In this document: positions 23,930 to 34,568 of the stretch, in pieces | Numbering within the stretch: position 1 is the stretch's first letter | Layout of the letters: each line of letters opens with the position of its first letter | Assembly: GCA_034190875.2 (NCBI GenBank) | Contig: CM067348.1 | Coordinates: 2,795,435 to 2,859,434 of the forward strand | Reading direction: 5' to 3' | Length of the DNA stretch: 64,000 nt | DNA from: Urechis unicinctus | Lineage: Eukaryota > Annelida > Polychaeta > Xenopneusta > Urechidae | Notes under the pieces: generated by a model | Databases searched by the model: none | Told to the model about the DNA's origin: nothing | What the model saw: only the letters and a program-made list of their open reading frames with translations | Position numbers and translations under genes: made by a program

Positions 23930-26900
23930 TGCTGATAGGAGAATAATGAAAAAAGAAGCTTTGAAAAACATTCATGTTTTGTTTTAAAAATGCTCACATC
24001 TGATTCTATGCCGAGCCCCAGGACCAATTTGAGTCCATTATCATCGGTATTTGATTATCGCCGATCTTATCCGTCCGGCGTACGAACCACTATCGCATAG
24101 CATTCTCATTAACCCCAGCCCATATACAATTTCCAGCCAGGCTGGTAATAATGCTATCCAAGCAACAATTGCACATTGCATCCTGTTTTACATCGTAATC
24201 TGTGTTAGAAGTGGCCCTCTTTCCACCAATTGCACATTCACACAACATACCACATAGGAGAGTGAAATGCCACGAGTCACAAGCTGGCGACGCGTGCTGA
24301 AGGCGTATTTGGTGTCCCTCATTAGATGCCACACGTCGGTCAATTAACGTGACCGACATGAGATCCAGGTATCTGTTCTCCGCTGAGAGGAGATGTTAAT
24401 AAACCACTGTGTTAAAACAAAATACTGGTGGCGTCCTCTTACAGTTCTCCACGGTCAGTTGGTACCTTTATATAGACTTTTGATGTGCTGATTAATCAAA
24501 ACATATGACCATATATCCAAAGGAACAATCCCAAATCATTATTCAGGTGTGTGTAAGTTGGTTCACATCGTGGTCAATGTCTGAAGTTTAATACCCCCCC
24601 CACACACACACACATATACCCCCACCCCCCTGTAAAAAAAAAATCAGAGACACACATCTCTGTTAACTTATTACATTGATTTGACCCATTTGTGTTTTGT
24701 TTGTCTACATTCACGCATTGACTTTCTTTTGAAATCGTTCTGCAGTGTCGCGATGCAATTAACCATGTACAGTTAAGTTTACATTACGACGTGGTGACGA
24801 GCATTTGATACACATCCAAACAACATTAGGGGTTGTCCACTCAAAACGCAACAACTGAGAAGCTTTCGTGGCTGATGCTTCTAATTAGCGTTAACACAGC
24901 TTTATTGTTGATGATATTCCTCTGATACACACCGCAGTGCAACCATTCATTACCGAATAATTGCTGCTGAAATATGAAACGTGTGTAAACATAACTTGCC
25001 CTTACACCATGCGTACATAAAGTGCAGATGTGAAACTATAGTCCTATGATTGACAAATGATTGATTTAGTCTGTTTATTTGTGAAGAGGTCACATTGAAT
25101 AACATCCTACATGTCTACAGGTCTTACTACTTGCGATACAAGTGTTACTGGCGGGTGAACGCCAGTTTGATCAAATATGATTTCACGGCAATCTCTGAAT
25201 GACGTGTACATGGAATGGAAACATGGGCACAGGAAGAGAATGACGGCTCGGTTGTGAAGCCGACTAAATGAGGTTATACAGCTGTCAGAAATACACGACC
25301 CGGTGGATGTGATCAGCATTCAGAGAGAGGGGGACGTGTTCCTGTATGGTAGTAATACAATTTCTTATGATTCTAGCAACTCGCGTGACATGGCCTGGTG
25401 TTTCTGCTTCGTCATGTGGTACCTGTATAGATAAGCTCTTGCTGCGTCCATCTGACATTTGTTGGTTATTGCTTCATTGTTGTTGTGAATCCATATTTGA
25501 GCATTGACTGTACCTTAGAGAGGAGCTTCGAAGCAAATGCAATTCCTATGTAGCAATTGTGCTGTACTAATGAGCGCTTAAATGGCATTCGCGATTCGGC
25601 TTAATTGCTACACTTATCTACGCTCCAAACTCCCAGGCTATCAGGTGGTTGGGAAATGTCTAAATGTATGTCAGGTTTTATGTCGCTCACCTCGCAAGAA
25701 TAAGAAATACTAACCTGGACTTTATGGTTATCTGTATGCCGCATCCTCCACTATGCGCACCTGCTTTGTATCATCAAATGCGGAGGTTTATAACGATTCA
25801 TTAACGGACTGCATTACTTGCGAAGAGAATAAAGCGTGCTTGCTGGGTATCACTTCCCAGTATTGTTCAAGTTATGTACATTGAAACAAAGGTGATGGTA
25901 AAGCTTGGGGTTTTAATCATCATTTTCAGTTCTATGTGCGTGTTACTGTACTGCTGAACGCCCCCCCCGATGAGGTGCCAGTTTAAATGATGATTAACGC
26001 ACTGAACTGAAATACGCTTTCCTGTTCATTGCACCAGTTTTGCAACTTTTGGTGGGTTCCGGATGTACGTTTCGCTGGTCGTAGGCAACGCCATGTTTGG
26101 ATCCTGGCCACATGCTTAAAGTTGGTTGAGACAATAATTTGGGGTTGAATAAACTAGAAAAATGCCATACGAAATAAACAAGCTGAGCAGAGACGGTGTG
26201 ATAATGCGGTGTGACGTCAGCGGGGTCTTTAGGGTATTAGATTGACACCCGTAGCTAATCACTTCAACGAAACCCGGCCTTGTACTCTTGTAAAAGGCTT
26301 ATTATATTATATACCCTACGACATATGAAATAGCTTAGTGAGACGGTTTAGTTCATGTGACGGTAATGCCCTTGGAGATTACTCATGCAAAACTTGTCGG
26401 TCTAAATAAGTCGCTCAGAGCCAACACAGAGCGAGGCAACTAGAGCGTTGACTGTGTATTTACAAAGGTTCATCTGGCGAGCACAAGGCTTAATGTTAAT
26501 TTGGGCTTACATACGTTCACAATAAGGGTTTGTGGCACGACTCTCTAGCTGGCCGATTTGTAGAGGTACTCCATCAACGGAATATGTAAATTGGAAATTT
26601 GTAATACTACTGGTTCATAATGCAATGTGTCAAAGTACATCAACGAAATGGGTGACATGACATGCATTGTAAAATACATATATTATTGAAAGCGTCTTGC
26701 CAGGATATTACGTCTGATCGTTTCGGCCACTGTGAGCTCTGGCCTTAGATGTCAGAGCGGAGTGGTGATATAACTGAAACAGCGGAAGCGGAACATACAT
26801 TACAGCACGCTGAAATGATAAAATAAAGACACCCACCACGTCTATTTTTCGTTGACTGAAAAATTCATCTTTCTTTCAGGGCTGCACCAAGGCAATATCT

Positions 26901-27900
26901 GTGTATTCAGCAATCGAATCCAAAATCTTTGTGTCGATGCAGGCGTCCATCTTTGTGTGTAGGAATAGCAAGATGCAGGAGGGATTTTGATCATGAATGA
27001 TGCAGTGACATACGTTGTGCAGTGACAAGAGTGGAGCAGTAATACAAATGATATATTGATACAAGCAGTGTAATGCGCGTACACAACGTGGCAACACAGA
27101 CACACGAATTATTGCTGCCTCCTGCAATGGTTGCAGCTCATATATGCGCAATGCGGAAAGTGGCAATGGACAAGCATTATATTGTGAAAAAAAATTCAGA
27201 TCTAAGCTAAGTGCATAGACGCAATGTCCATGACATGTACTCTATCAGAACGTGATGCAAGATGAATAATCAGTAGTTAGTGTTTACTTGGACTATTGAT
27301 TATTTTTACCACAGACGGCATAAATCCTGTTTCCACTAAATGAACAGTATTTAACGATTCCAAGTAAACTAATTGGTTCACAATCTAACCCTGCCCACAC
27401 TAGTTCACTATGTGTTAAAGGAACAGGAACCTGCCTGTTTATTCTATCCTGCATGTAGTGCAGCAACAATAGGGGGTCACCGGAGGCAGCTAATGAAAAA
27501 TTATAGTTGCACACGGCGGTGTCGCCTATGACACGCCCACGGAGTGATGACGCCTGAGATGGCGAGATGTTTATCTGAACATTCCATTTCATGCCATGAT
27601 ATAGCTGATTCTCGAAAGTATCCGCAGCTCGACTGGGCGTCTTTCATGAATGTTAAGTGCTATAGAGGCGTAGTTGATATGACAGACCGACACTGACGAT
27701 AGCAAAATTTATGAATTATTATCGCTGAGAAGCTTCATTCAGCAGTTCACTGCAAATCCGCACGTAAAACCAAACGCTGACCCCCCCCCCCTTCTGAATG
27801 TCTTATTAGTAGAACACGTCATGCGAGCTTAGTTGTGTATGTATGTGTCCGCTCTTCGGCGACCTACCGATAGGGATAAGTAAACGCCACACATTGAAAA
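23930..27900. other. intergenic DNA, no gene recognised
   Basis: I find no exon-like or transposon-like coding sequence. There is a short C/CA/A-rich simple stretch at 24593-24650 and C runs near 25960 and 27780. Open frames such as 26842-27166 (minus) and 27293-27592 (minus) show no domain and overlap one another in different frames, as chance frames do. Confidence 0.5.
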
Positions 27901-27904
27901 CGCT

Positions 27905-28196
<292 letters not shown>

Positions 28197-28396
28197 ATGT
28201 TCAAACGAATGCGACTATTTTGAACATGTAGCAAAAAACAACCATTTTTGGACATTGGAGGCGACAAAACATATATTCAATATGATGATCTTTTCTTGTT
28301 TTCTGTTGGTCTGTCAGTAACAAGTTTCGGTTTCGTAAACTGATTTTTGATTTTCGTTGTTTTATTTAACTTAAAAATTTTGTGTACCAAAACGGC

Positions 28397-28451
28397 TGTT
28401 CCAAAATAGTTAGGGTATTATGGGCACGTAATACACAACTATTTTGGAACA
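28397..28451. repeat. nested palindrome (15-bp arms plus inner 6-bp arms)
   Basis: The arms tgttccaaaatagtt (28397-28411) and aactattttggaaca (28437-28451) are exact reverse complements. Inside them gtatta and taatac pair again. A related direct repeat (actattttg...caaccattttgggacatt) occurs at about 28211-28258 and 28437-28486. The segment between the two AT arrays thus looks like a small repeat-derived unit, possibly a MITE end, but no target-site duplication could be fixed. Confidence 0.65.
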
Positions 28452-28671
28452 TAGCAATAAAAAAAACAACCATTTTGGGACATTAAAAACCAACAATTTT
28501 TCCTATCAAATGAAAAGATATTCTCGACCAGCAACGCAACTTCTTCTGAAAAAAACACGAAGAACTTATCCGACATGCCTAAGTATTTCAATTTGTCCAG
28601 CTCATTGGAAAGCGTCGAATCCAAATATATATATTTTTTTATTTCCTCTATTGAATGGATAGGATATATTC

Positions 28672-29007
<336 letters not shown>

Positions 29008-29015
29008 ACCAGTAG

Positions 29016-29949
29016 TTAGTCACCATAGAGGTCATTGAGTGTTAAATATCTGCGACCGTCGCTGTAAGTTCCATTTTTCACGCGGTTGAGGTCCTGTATA
29101 AACTGGGCAACCTTAGCGTCGTTCTTCTCGATAAAGTCGGGATCGGGACGAGCGGTTATCAATCTCATCGTAAAGAGCTTCCAACAGTAGAAAGCCCCCG
29201 TCGGCCTCTCTGTGATCCCACTCGGTCTTCCCAACCATGGACCGTGATGCTCCTGTTCCAAGCCCAGGCAACTATTAAACCTCCCGTTCGCACTATAGTC
29301 GCCGTCTTCAAGCCCCTCCACCCCCCCCGCCCACCCCCAAGCCACCGTCTCCTTATACTTCTTCTGATCCTTGTGATACACCTGGTTATACGTCTCAGCT
29401 CTCCCCAGGTCCTCAAAGGAGCACAACCTGAAAACGCAGTCGACAAACACCTCGATGGTTGCCACCGGACTGTGGTGCAACCCCAACAGAACCTGAGGCT
29501 TATACATATTCGGAATCACCCTCCCAGGACTCCTAGTGTAGGGGCACTTTATCTCGAGCAGCACAACCTCCTCAGGATGCCCCAGACAGACAGCATCCAC
29601 TTCAGCCCGCCGGATCGGGAGCACACAAAAGCCATCCGGAGAGTAGGCCGTCGCGCAGCCCTCAATATAGATATTATTTCCGTAGACGTTGGTGTCGTAC
29701 ACCTTCTCCAATACCGCAATTGCAACCTCCTCGAAAGTCGTACCCCAGAGGCAGGGTGTGCTAAAGCGAACACCCTCGTTGCTAGTTTTTTTCTGTCAGC
29801 TTCTTGCTATAGCTGCTGAAGTAGTTTTGCCCTATGATAGCGGAGTAGTCACTTCCTCCAACGCAGCCCTTCCTCGTGGTCTCCCACTGGTCCGTATTTT
29901 GTTTGACTACAGTATGATCGTTGCAGAAAGATTTTATCACCGCCTCCAT
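29016..29949 (-). pseudogene. YqaJ/lambda-type exonuclease, frameshifted
   Basis: This is a viral-recombinase-type PD-(D/E)xK nuclease that would process double-strand DNA ends. The N-terminal part, from the ATG at 29949, carries the family signature with a GGSD motif followed by an aliphatic I-I-G. The C-terminal part, open from 29711 in another frame, has EVDA, LLEIKCPYTR and a YKPQVLLGL segment, which are the D, ExK and Gln-containing motifs of the family. The two parts are joined by a one-base frame change at an A7 run (minus strand, about 29785-29792). That is either decay or a homopolymer error. The stop codon lies just inside the left terminal repeat. Upstream, the frame overlaps the end of the next gene by a few codons. 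Confidence 0.75.
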
Positions 29950-29989
29950 TATATCTAACAACCCCCACTCTTCAAATGGACTGTCAGGG

Positions 29990-30545
29990 TCATACCTTAG
30001 CAGGTCTAGGGGGCGATTCTGCCGCTTTCAAACATTTTGCTTTAATGTCACTTTTCATTTGACTATATTTCATGATCTCGACCGAAACGACCTTAAACTC
30101 ATCATCTGAGATATACCTATCTTCAAGCGCCGCCGATACAATGTCAGCAATGGTATTCAATTTGCTCTGAGCGAGAATGCGGATCTTGTCATGCTTTTTT
30201 AACTTAATGGTCAGACGCCGAGATGATGAATTTTCCAGCAATTACAAGTAGCCCACAAGCGGCTCCAGTAGCACCCAACACTGTGGCAATAGGAATGGCA
30301 ACTACTGTAGACATTACACCTGCACCACTTGCGCCAAGACACATACCCACAGCAACTAAAGCAGTGTCTACAGCGTCCACTGAGTTTACTGCACACCTAT
30401 ATTTTTTGTACATAGCACCATATTTTTCAATTTCTTTCTCAAGGTATTGCTTCTTAAGACTGATCTCATTCAGCCGATAGGAGTGCCCCAGATCACATGG
30501 AGGAGGCTCCGGATTTAACGGTGCAGTCGTTGGTTGTTGTTTCAT
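29990..30545 (-). pseudogene. Polinton conserved membrane/charged protein, frameshifted
   Basis: The first 113 codons (30545-30204) give a polar Pro-rich start, a charged helix and then a long hydrophobic, Gly/Ala-rich stretch (two likely membrane segments). The second frame (30241-29990) gives a charged helical tail containing KKHDKIRILAQSKLNTIAD. I recall proteins with this two-part layout from invertebrate Polintons; no function is known to me. A one-base frame change near 30225-30235 separates the halves. It may be a membrane-associated virion or host-interaction protein, but this is a guess. Confidence 0.6.
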
Positions 30546-30566
30546 ACTGTCTTTGCATACATAAAT

Positions 30567-31232
30567 CTATATATTAAGTTCAATTAGGACTGAAGCTACA
30601 CACCAAGTCGCCCCTCTGTTTTGTGTGGTTGTATAAAAGTTAATAACGTTGCCTTGTTCTAGCTGTAAAGGCTGGTCTAAAGTTATTACAACAGCCCGTT
30701 GGTTAGCAGGCTTACTTATTCCTACCACTTGATTCGTTCCATTAATAACAGGAACGACTGCTATAGGACCAGCATCAGCACCAACACCCGAAGACAACCC
30801 CATACGAATGATCTTGTCATTACATAACATGGTATATCCACAGCTTGAGTCTTGTGAGTCTCGACCCCTAGCCCCATGGCCAAACGACCACTCATATCCT
30901 CTGCGAAGGGGGCCACTTGCTTCTGCCCATATAGTAATGAGTGGTTTCGTCTTTTCATCTACGTATCGTCTCAGGTACCTGTTCTGCTGTCTATATTCAG
31001 CATCAATATACTTTTTATGAACAGCATCCTTCGGTGAAATCGGGTCTCCCAACTCAACGATTTTATTATCTCCCATTTCAAGGTCTCCAGTCATAGTACC
31101 GCCACTTTTATCCATTTTTTTTGAGTCACCAATAGATACATAGGTCTTTGTGGCATATTCCGATAGGTCGGCACCCTGAACAGTGCTTGCCGGTTTTTTC
31201 CTAGGTCCATAAATACTCGTTTTTATTGACAT
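30567..31232 (-). CDS. fibre/spike-like protein (phage-tail-fibre repeat plus head domain)
   Basis: The 221-aa product has a short basic N-terminus. At about residues 38-75 it has a tail-fibre-type repeat (GGTMTGDLEMGDNKIVELGD ... DAVHKKYID). After a helix comes a beta-rich C-terminal domain ending CVASVLIELNI. The GGTMTGDLDMGxxKI...DAxxKxYVD pattern is well known in trimeric phage fibres and in Polinton proteins, so a trimeric receptor-binding fibre is the best reading. It lies directly downstream of the penton-like gene on the same strand; the penton stop overlaps its start codon region by 10 bp. Penton plus fibre adjacency fits a vertex complex. The frame is intact. Confidence 0.65.
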   Translation of the reverse strand: MSIKTSIYGPRKKPASTVQGADLSEYATKTYVSIGDSKKMDKSGGTMTGDLEMGDNKIVELGDPISPKDAVHKKYIDAEYRQQNRYLRRYVDEKTKPLITIWAEASGPLRRGYEWSFGHGARGRDSQDSSCGYTMLCNDKIIRMGLSSGVGADAGPIAVVPVINGTNQVVGISKPANQRAVVITLDQPLQLEQGNVINFYTTTQNRGATWCVASVLIELNI

Positions 31233-31906
31233 CTTGTAAATTCAAGAACAACGCTAACAGGTAAGTCGTGGTTATCTAATAGCCTTCCTTTATTATCGCG
31301 TAACTGAACCTTTAACTCATGCACTGTTCCGCTAGTAACACGCTTACAGACAGGATTAGCGATGTTCGTGGTTATAATATCACCGAAAGAGCCACCCTCT
31401 AAGCCAACAACTTCAAGAAGCGTAGTGGGCGCACCATCTAGCATGTTGTGTGTGGTACTGACTTTATCGAGGTGAACATAAATTGTGTTAAAGATGCTAA
31501 AGTTGATGGTCCGGTAGGCGGTGTAAGTACCTGAAGGTATCCACCCGAGGCCGTCATCAAGACCCAACATTTTTAACACTCCGTCTGATATATTCACAGC
31601 CCCATTGTCTGGAACTGTTAGGGTAATAAACCCATTTGCAGCATCAACTTCCAAACCGATACCTAATGGTGTAATCTGCTCCTGAAGAAGGCTGAAACTC
31701 CAGAGACCAGGTTCTAATTGGACAGATCCTCCCTCTTCTGAATTTCTTGACCGCCATACAATGCTTTCGTTTATTTCGAGATTGTACCAGCCCACAGTAT
31801 ACGTGATTGACCTTAGGCCAACACATAGATCGCCCGCAGTGTTGTCAAAAGGTTTTTGCAGGGACACAGCGCCGCCGCTTTGAACATTTGACAGAGTGTG
31901 ATACAT
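31223..31906 (-). CDS. penton-like minor capsid protein (candidate)
   Basis: The product is 227 aa from the ATG at 31906; an upstream TTG at 31924 is in frame but unlikely. The sequence is beta-rich throughout with no membrane segment, as expected of a single jelly-roll penton subunit. The C-terminal part (KVQLRDNKGRLLDNHDLPVS followed by VVLEF) resembles the ending of minor capsid proteins in Polintons and adintoviruses. Identification rests on this ending, its size, and its position among capsid genes; a structure prediction would settle it. The start codon is 6 bp from the divergent start at 31913, so the two genes share a very compact promoter. Confidence 0.55.
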   Translation of the reverse strand: MYHTLSNVQSGGAVSLQKPFDNTAGDLCVGLRSITYTVGWYNLEINESIVWRSRNSEEGGSVQLEPGLWSFSLLQEQITPLGIGLEVDAANGFITLTVPDNGAVNISDGVLKMLGLDDGLGWIPSGTYTAYRTINFSIFNTIYVHLDKVSTTHNMLDGAPTTLLEVVGLEGGSFGDIITTNIANPVCKRVTSGTVHELKVQLRDNKGRLLDNHDLPVSVVLEFTRCQ

Positions 31907-31912
31907 AGCACT

Positions 31913-33226
31913 ATGAATAAACAAGCCTTTAGTTTCAATAGAAAAGCTACCCCATATAGTGCGGGCGGGGTGTATCCAGCCACATATGGTGTGGGAGATA
32001 AACTAACCCGACAAACAATTCAAGTTGTTCACAATGGTGGTACATTCACAGCAAAGTTTCCTGATCTATTCAGTAACTATAAGGTGCCGCCGGTAACAGC
32101 GGACAAAGTAGTAAAAGACTGGTTGACAAATCCAATGCAGTTTTGGCAGAACCAGTTAAACTTTGCAGTGTGGTGTGCATCAGCCGGCTGCGGCGAGTCC
32201 TCCCAGGACCACCTCGAGGCTGGGATTCCACTCGTGAAAGCTCTCTACACCTTTCACCTTTATTACACAGTGCGTCGCTTATTAGCAGAACTGCAAGCGC
32301 CTCTACCTCAGGATCATGCCTATGACCCCTATAACAATACATATGACAAGAGGGCATATGAGAGACTCTGCACTAACTTTGGTGTTCAACCAAACACAGA
32401 CTGGCGCCAGAAGGCAACCGTAGCTAATAGTGGTCTTGGTATCTTATATGCACATGATGCGTATGGTTACGGGAGTGTCTTCAAGGTTGCTGGTCGAAAC
32501 GTTCGTTATGACCCTACACGGATGGCCTTTGAGGCGGAAAAGGATACAAAGCCAGGTTTTGCTCACGCGAAAAACCTACAATCCTTTCAGGAGAGAATGG
32601 GCGCTGTTTTACATCTAGCACAGGGACCTGAAGCAGACGAGGCCTGGAGTACCTTCATACTGGACACGTCTGAGGGTTTTACACAAACCGGCGTTGAGCG
32701 AATTAACGACAGCATCAGGACCTATGTATGGGCCATTCTTGAGGCTCAGGCGCAGACCCGCTCAGAGATACTAGGTGTTGGAACGTCCTTTGATGCTCAA
32801 AAGCAATTTAAGGTCAACGTTGAGGATGCCATCAACTCCCCAGTGGATATTCCTTCATCTATCCGACGGTATCAGAACGTCCTCCAGAATGCCTCTTCAA
32901 AGGTTGATTATGTGTTTGGAACGGGCCTGTACATGGCTCCGTCTGATATGAGCCTCGCCATTGGAGACGTTGCTGGGTACAACAATCTGATTACCATTGC
33001 AACTGAGGAGCAGCAGATAGGCAGCAATGATGATGTCAACTCGGTTCAGGTGGTTCCAGATAGAGGAAGCTTTGACCCTCCGCCAGATACAGATATGGAA
33101 CTCCCCTCTCCAGGGCCGGCCCCTATGGCCGAGACCGGTCTGCGTGGGGCGCACGAGGATGAGAAAACCGCTCTTATTATAGGCGGAATCGCTATAGGCT
33201 TAGCTGTGCTTTGGTTTGCTACGTAG
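31913..33226 (+). CDS. Polinton conserved protein with C-terminal membrane anchor
   Basis: The product is 437 aa starting at MNKQAFSFNRK; a GTG 15 bases upstream is also in frame. The middle contains a conserved-looking block FWQNQLNFAVWCASAGCG, followed by a YTFHLYYTVRRLLAEL helix. The acidic, Pro-rich tail ends in a single hydrophobic segment (ALIIGGIAIGLAVLWFAT) at the extreme C-terminus. I recall similar proteins in cnidarian and other invertebrate Polintons, without an assigned function. The tail-anchor layout suggests a virion or membrane protein. The 3' end overlaps the convergent gene at 33200 by 27 bp. Confidence 0.65.
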   Translation: MNKQAFSFNRKATPYSAGGVYPATYGVGDKLTRQTIQVVHNGGTFTAKFPDLFSNYKVPPVTADKVVKDWLTNPMQFWQNQLNFAVWCASAGCGESSQDHLEAGIPLVKALYTFHLYYTVRRLLAELQAPLPQDHAYDPYNNTYDKRAYERLCTNFGVQPNTDWRQKATVANSGLGILYAHDAYGYGSVFKVAGRNVRYDPTRMAFEAEKDTKPGFAHAKNLQSFQERMGAVLHLAQGPEADEAWSTFILDTSEGFTQTGVERINDSIRTYVWAILEAQAQTRSEILGVGTSFDAQKQFKVNVEDAINSPVDIPSSIRRYQNVLQNASSKVDYVFGTGLYMAPSDMSLAIGDVAGYNNLITIATEEQQIGSNDDVNSVQVVPDRGSFDPPPDTDMELPSPGPAPMAETGLRGAHEDEKTALIIGGIAIGLAVLWFAT

Positions 33227-34528
33227 TAAGTCACGGAGTATCATGAGGATAACTCCCCCCACCGCCACAGCTGCGGCCCATACATGTTCTGCCATCCAAC
33301 CAGCCACCTTTGCAGCTGACGTAAGCAGCCATGATACGATGGAGCCAATGATTCCTGGAAGGACAGCTGCTGCCTTACCGGCTAGGCTCTTCAGGACGTT
33401 TGCCAAGGAGTTCAGCTGTTTTTTAATCCATTCCTTTAAACCAGGCTTATCAGCTGGTATCGGCGTTGGTGCCGGGGTTGGACTAGTGCTCCCTCCGCCC
33501 GTCAAAGCAACTACAAGGGTCGAGATTGCCAATCCAATCGCAGTGAGTATGGAGGCGATTGTTATACCCTGCTCTCGGAACAGAGTGCGTACACGCTCAG
33601 CTAGTGTTGTGTCCTCGTTAAGAAGTCTGTTGATCGTTTCCCTGATGCGGTTAATTTGGGTCCTTAGACGGTTACGGTTTTCAGAGGCAGCCTCAATACG
33701 GGCACTCCGCAGCTCCTGCAGCTCTGCAAGCTCATTTGCTTGGAATCTCCATGCTCGACTATCACCCCTCCCTTCCTCCTCCAGGCTTGCCATTTTAGCT
33801 TCCCGCTGTTTTATATTCCTTTCTATCTCAGTTATCTTGGCTAGGTTATTGACCAGCTCACCCCTCTGGGTCTGCATAGCCTTATCAAGCCCCATAAGCT
33901 CTCTGAGTGGTAGTTCGTTGTCTGTTTGTGTGCCTAGGTCTTCTATGGCGTTATGAACGCCCTCTATGAATCCTGTTTCTTCCACACCACCTTGCTGTGT
34001 CACAGCTTCAAGGCTGCTTATTTCTAACATATCTGGAAGTGCAGCTTCTGCTTTAGCAGCAGCTTCGTCAACGCCTTGTAGGGCTTTTACTGCTTCTGTG
34101 GATAGTTCAGCGGTCACTCCAAGAGCCCGAGCAAGCGGTGTACCACCGTAATCTAGGATACTCCTAGGAGAGAGGAATTTGTTTGGATTGTTCTTCCATG
34201 TCAGAAGATTCCATTCTCGGTCCCACTTAACCCAAAGGTCCCCTTGTTGAGACGATCTAAACTCCAGAGTGGCCTGCAGCCCATGCTTAGACACTGCCTT
34301 CTCCCACCTCTTAACTAAGACTTCAGTTTCTTCTTTGGAAGCCACCTGATCTTCTGTTAACCCAGCAGGCATTTCAGTAATAGCCCATGGTGGCATAGTC
34401 GAGTACGACGTATCTAAAGTTTCGTCAATCATGTTAGTCTCCTCATCATCAAAGCTAGTCTCATTCCTATCCCCTCCCATAGCCCCTTCCTCCTCTGGGT
34501 CGTCAAATGCTGGGTTATCAAACTCCAT
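33200..34528 (-). CDS. Polinton conserved coiled-coil protein with hydrophobic C-terminus
   Basis: The product is 442 aa. The N-terminus is very acidic (MEFDNPAFDDPEEEGAMGG), with repeated DNPAF/ETSFDDE short motifs. A central region of about residues 215-320 is a long charged coiled coil rich in E/R/Q. A first hydrophobic segment follows (ITIASILTAIGLAISTLVVAL), then a Pro/Thr linker, then a long Ala/Val/Gly-rich hydrophobic tail with Trp and a basic end. This layout recurs in animal Polintons as far as I know. It is probably a membrane-active or structural virion protein, but the role is unproven. The start faces the capsid gene across 40 bp. Confidence 0.65.
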   Translation of the reverse strand: MEFDNPAFDDPEEEGAMGGDRNETSFDDEETNMIDETLDTSYSTMPPWAITEMPAGLTEDQVASKEETEVLVKRWEKAVSKHGLQATLEFRSSQQGDLWVKWDREWNLLTWKNNPNKFLSPRSILDYGGTPLARALGVTAELSTEAVKALQGVDEAAAKAEAALPDMLEISSLEAVTQQGGVEETGFIEGVHNAIEDLGTQTDNELPLRELMGLDKAMQTQRGELVNNLAKITEIERNIKQREAKMASLEEEGRGDSRAWRFQANELAELQELRSARIEAASENRNRLRTQINRIRETINRLLNEDTTLAERVRTLFREQGITIASILTAIGLAISTLVVALTGGGSTSPTPAPTPIPADKPGLKEWIKKQLNSLANVLKSLAGKAAAVLPGIIGSIVSWLLTSAAKVAGWMAEHVWAAAVAVGGVILMILRDLLRSKPKHS

Positions 34529-34568
34529 GTCTGTGTGTTAAAGATATAAGTGTAATCAAACATTCAAC

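Noticed and set aside
29244-29819. 191-codon plus-strand open frame
   Set aside because: It is antisense to the exonuclease, which carries recognisable catalytic motifs.
33216-33956. 246-codon plus-strand open frame inside the Polinton
   Set aside because: It is antisense to the coiled-coil membrane protein gene (33200-34528), whose acidic, coiled-coil and hydrophobic layout is coherent.
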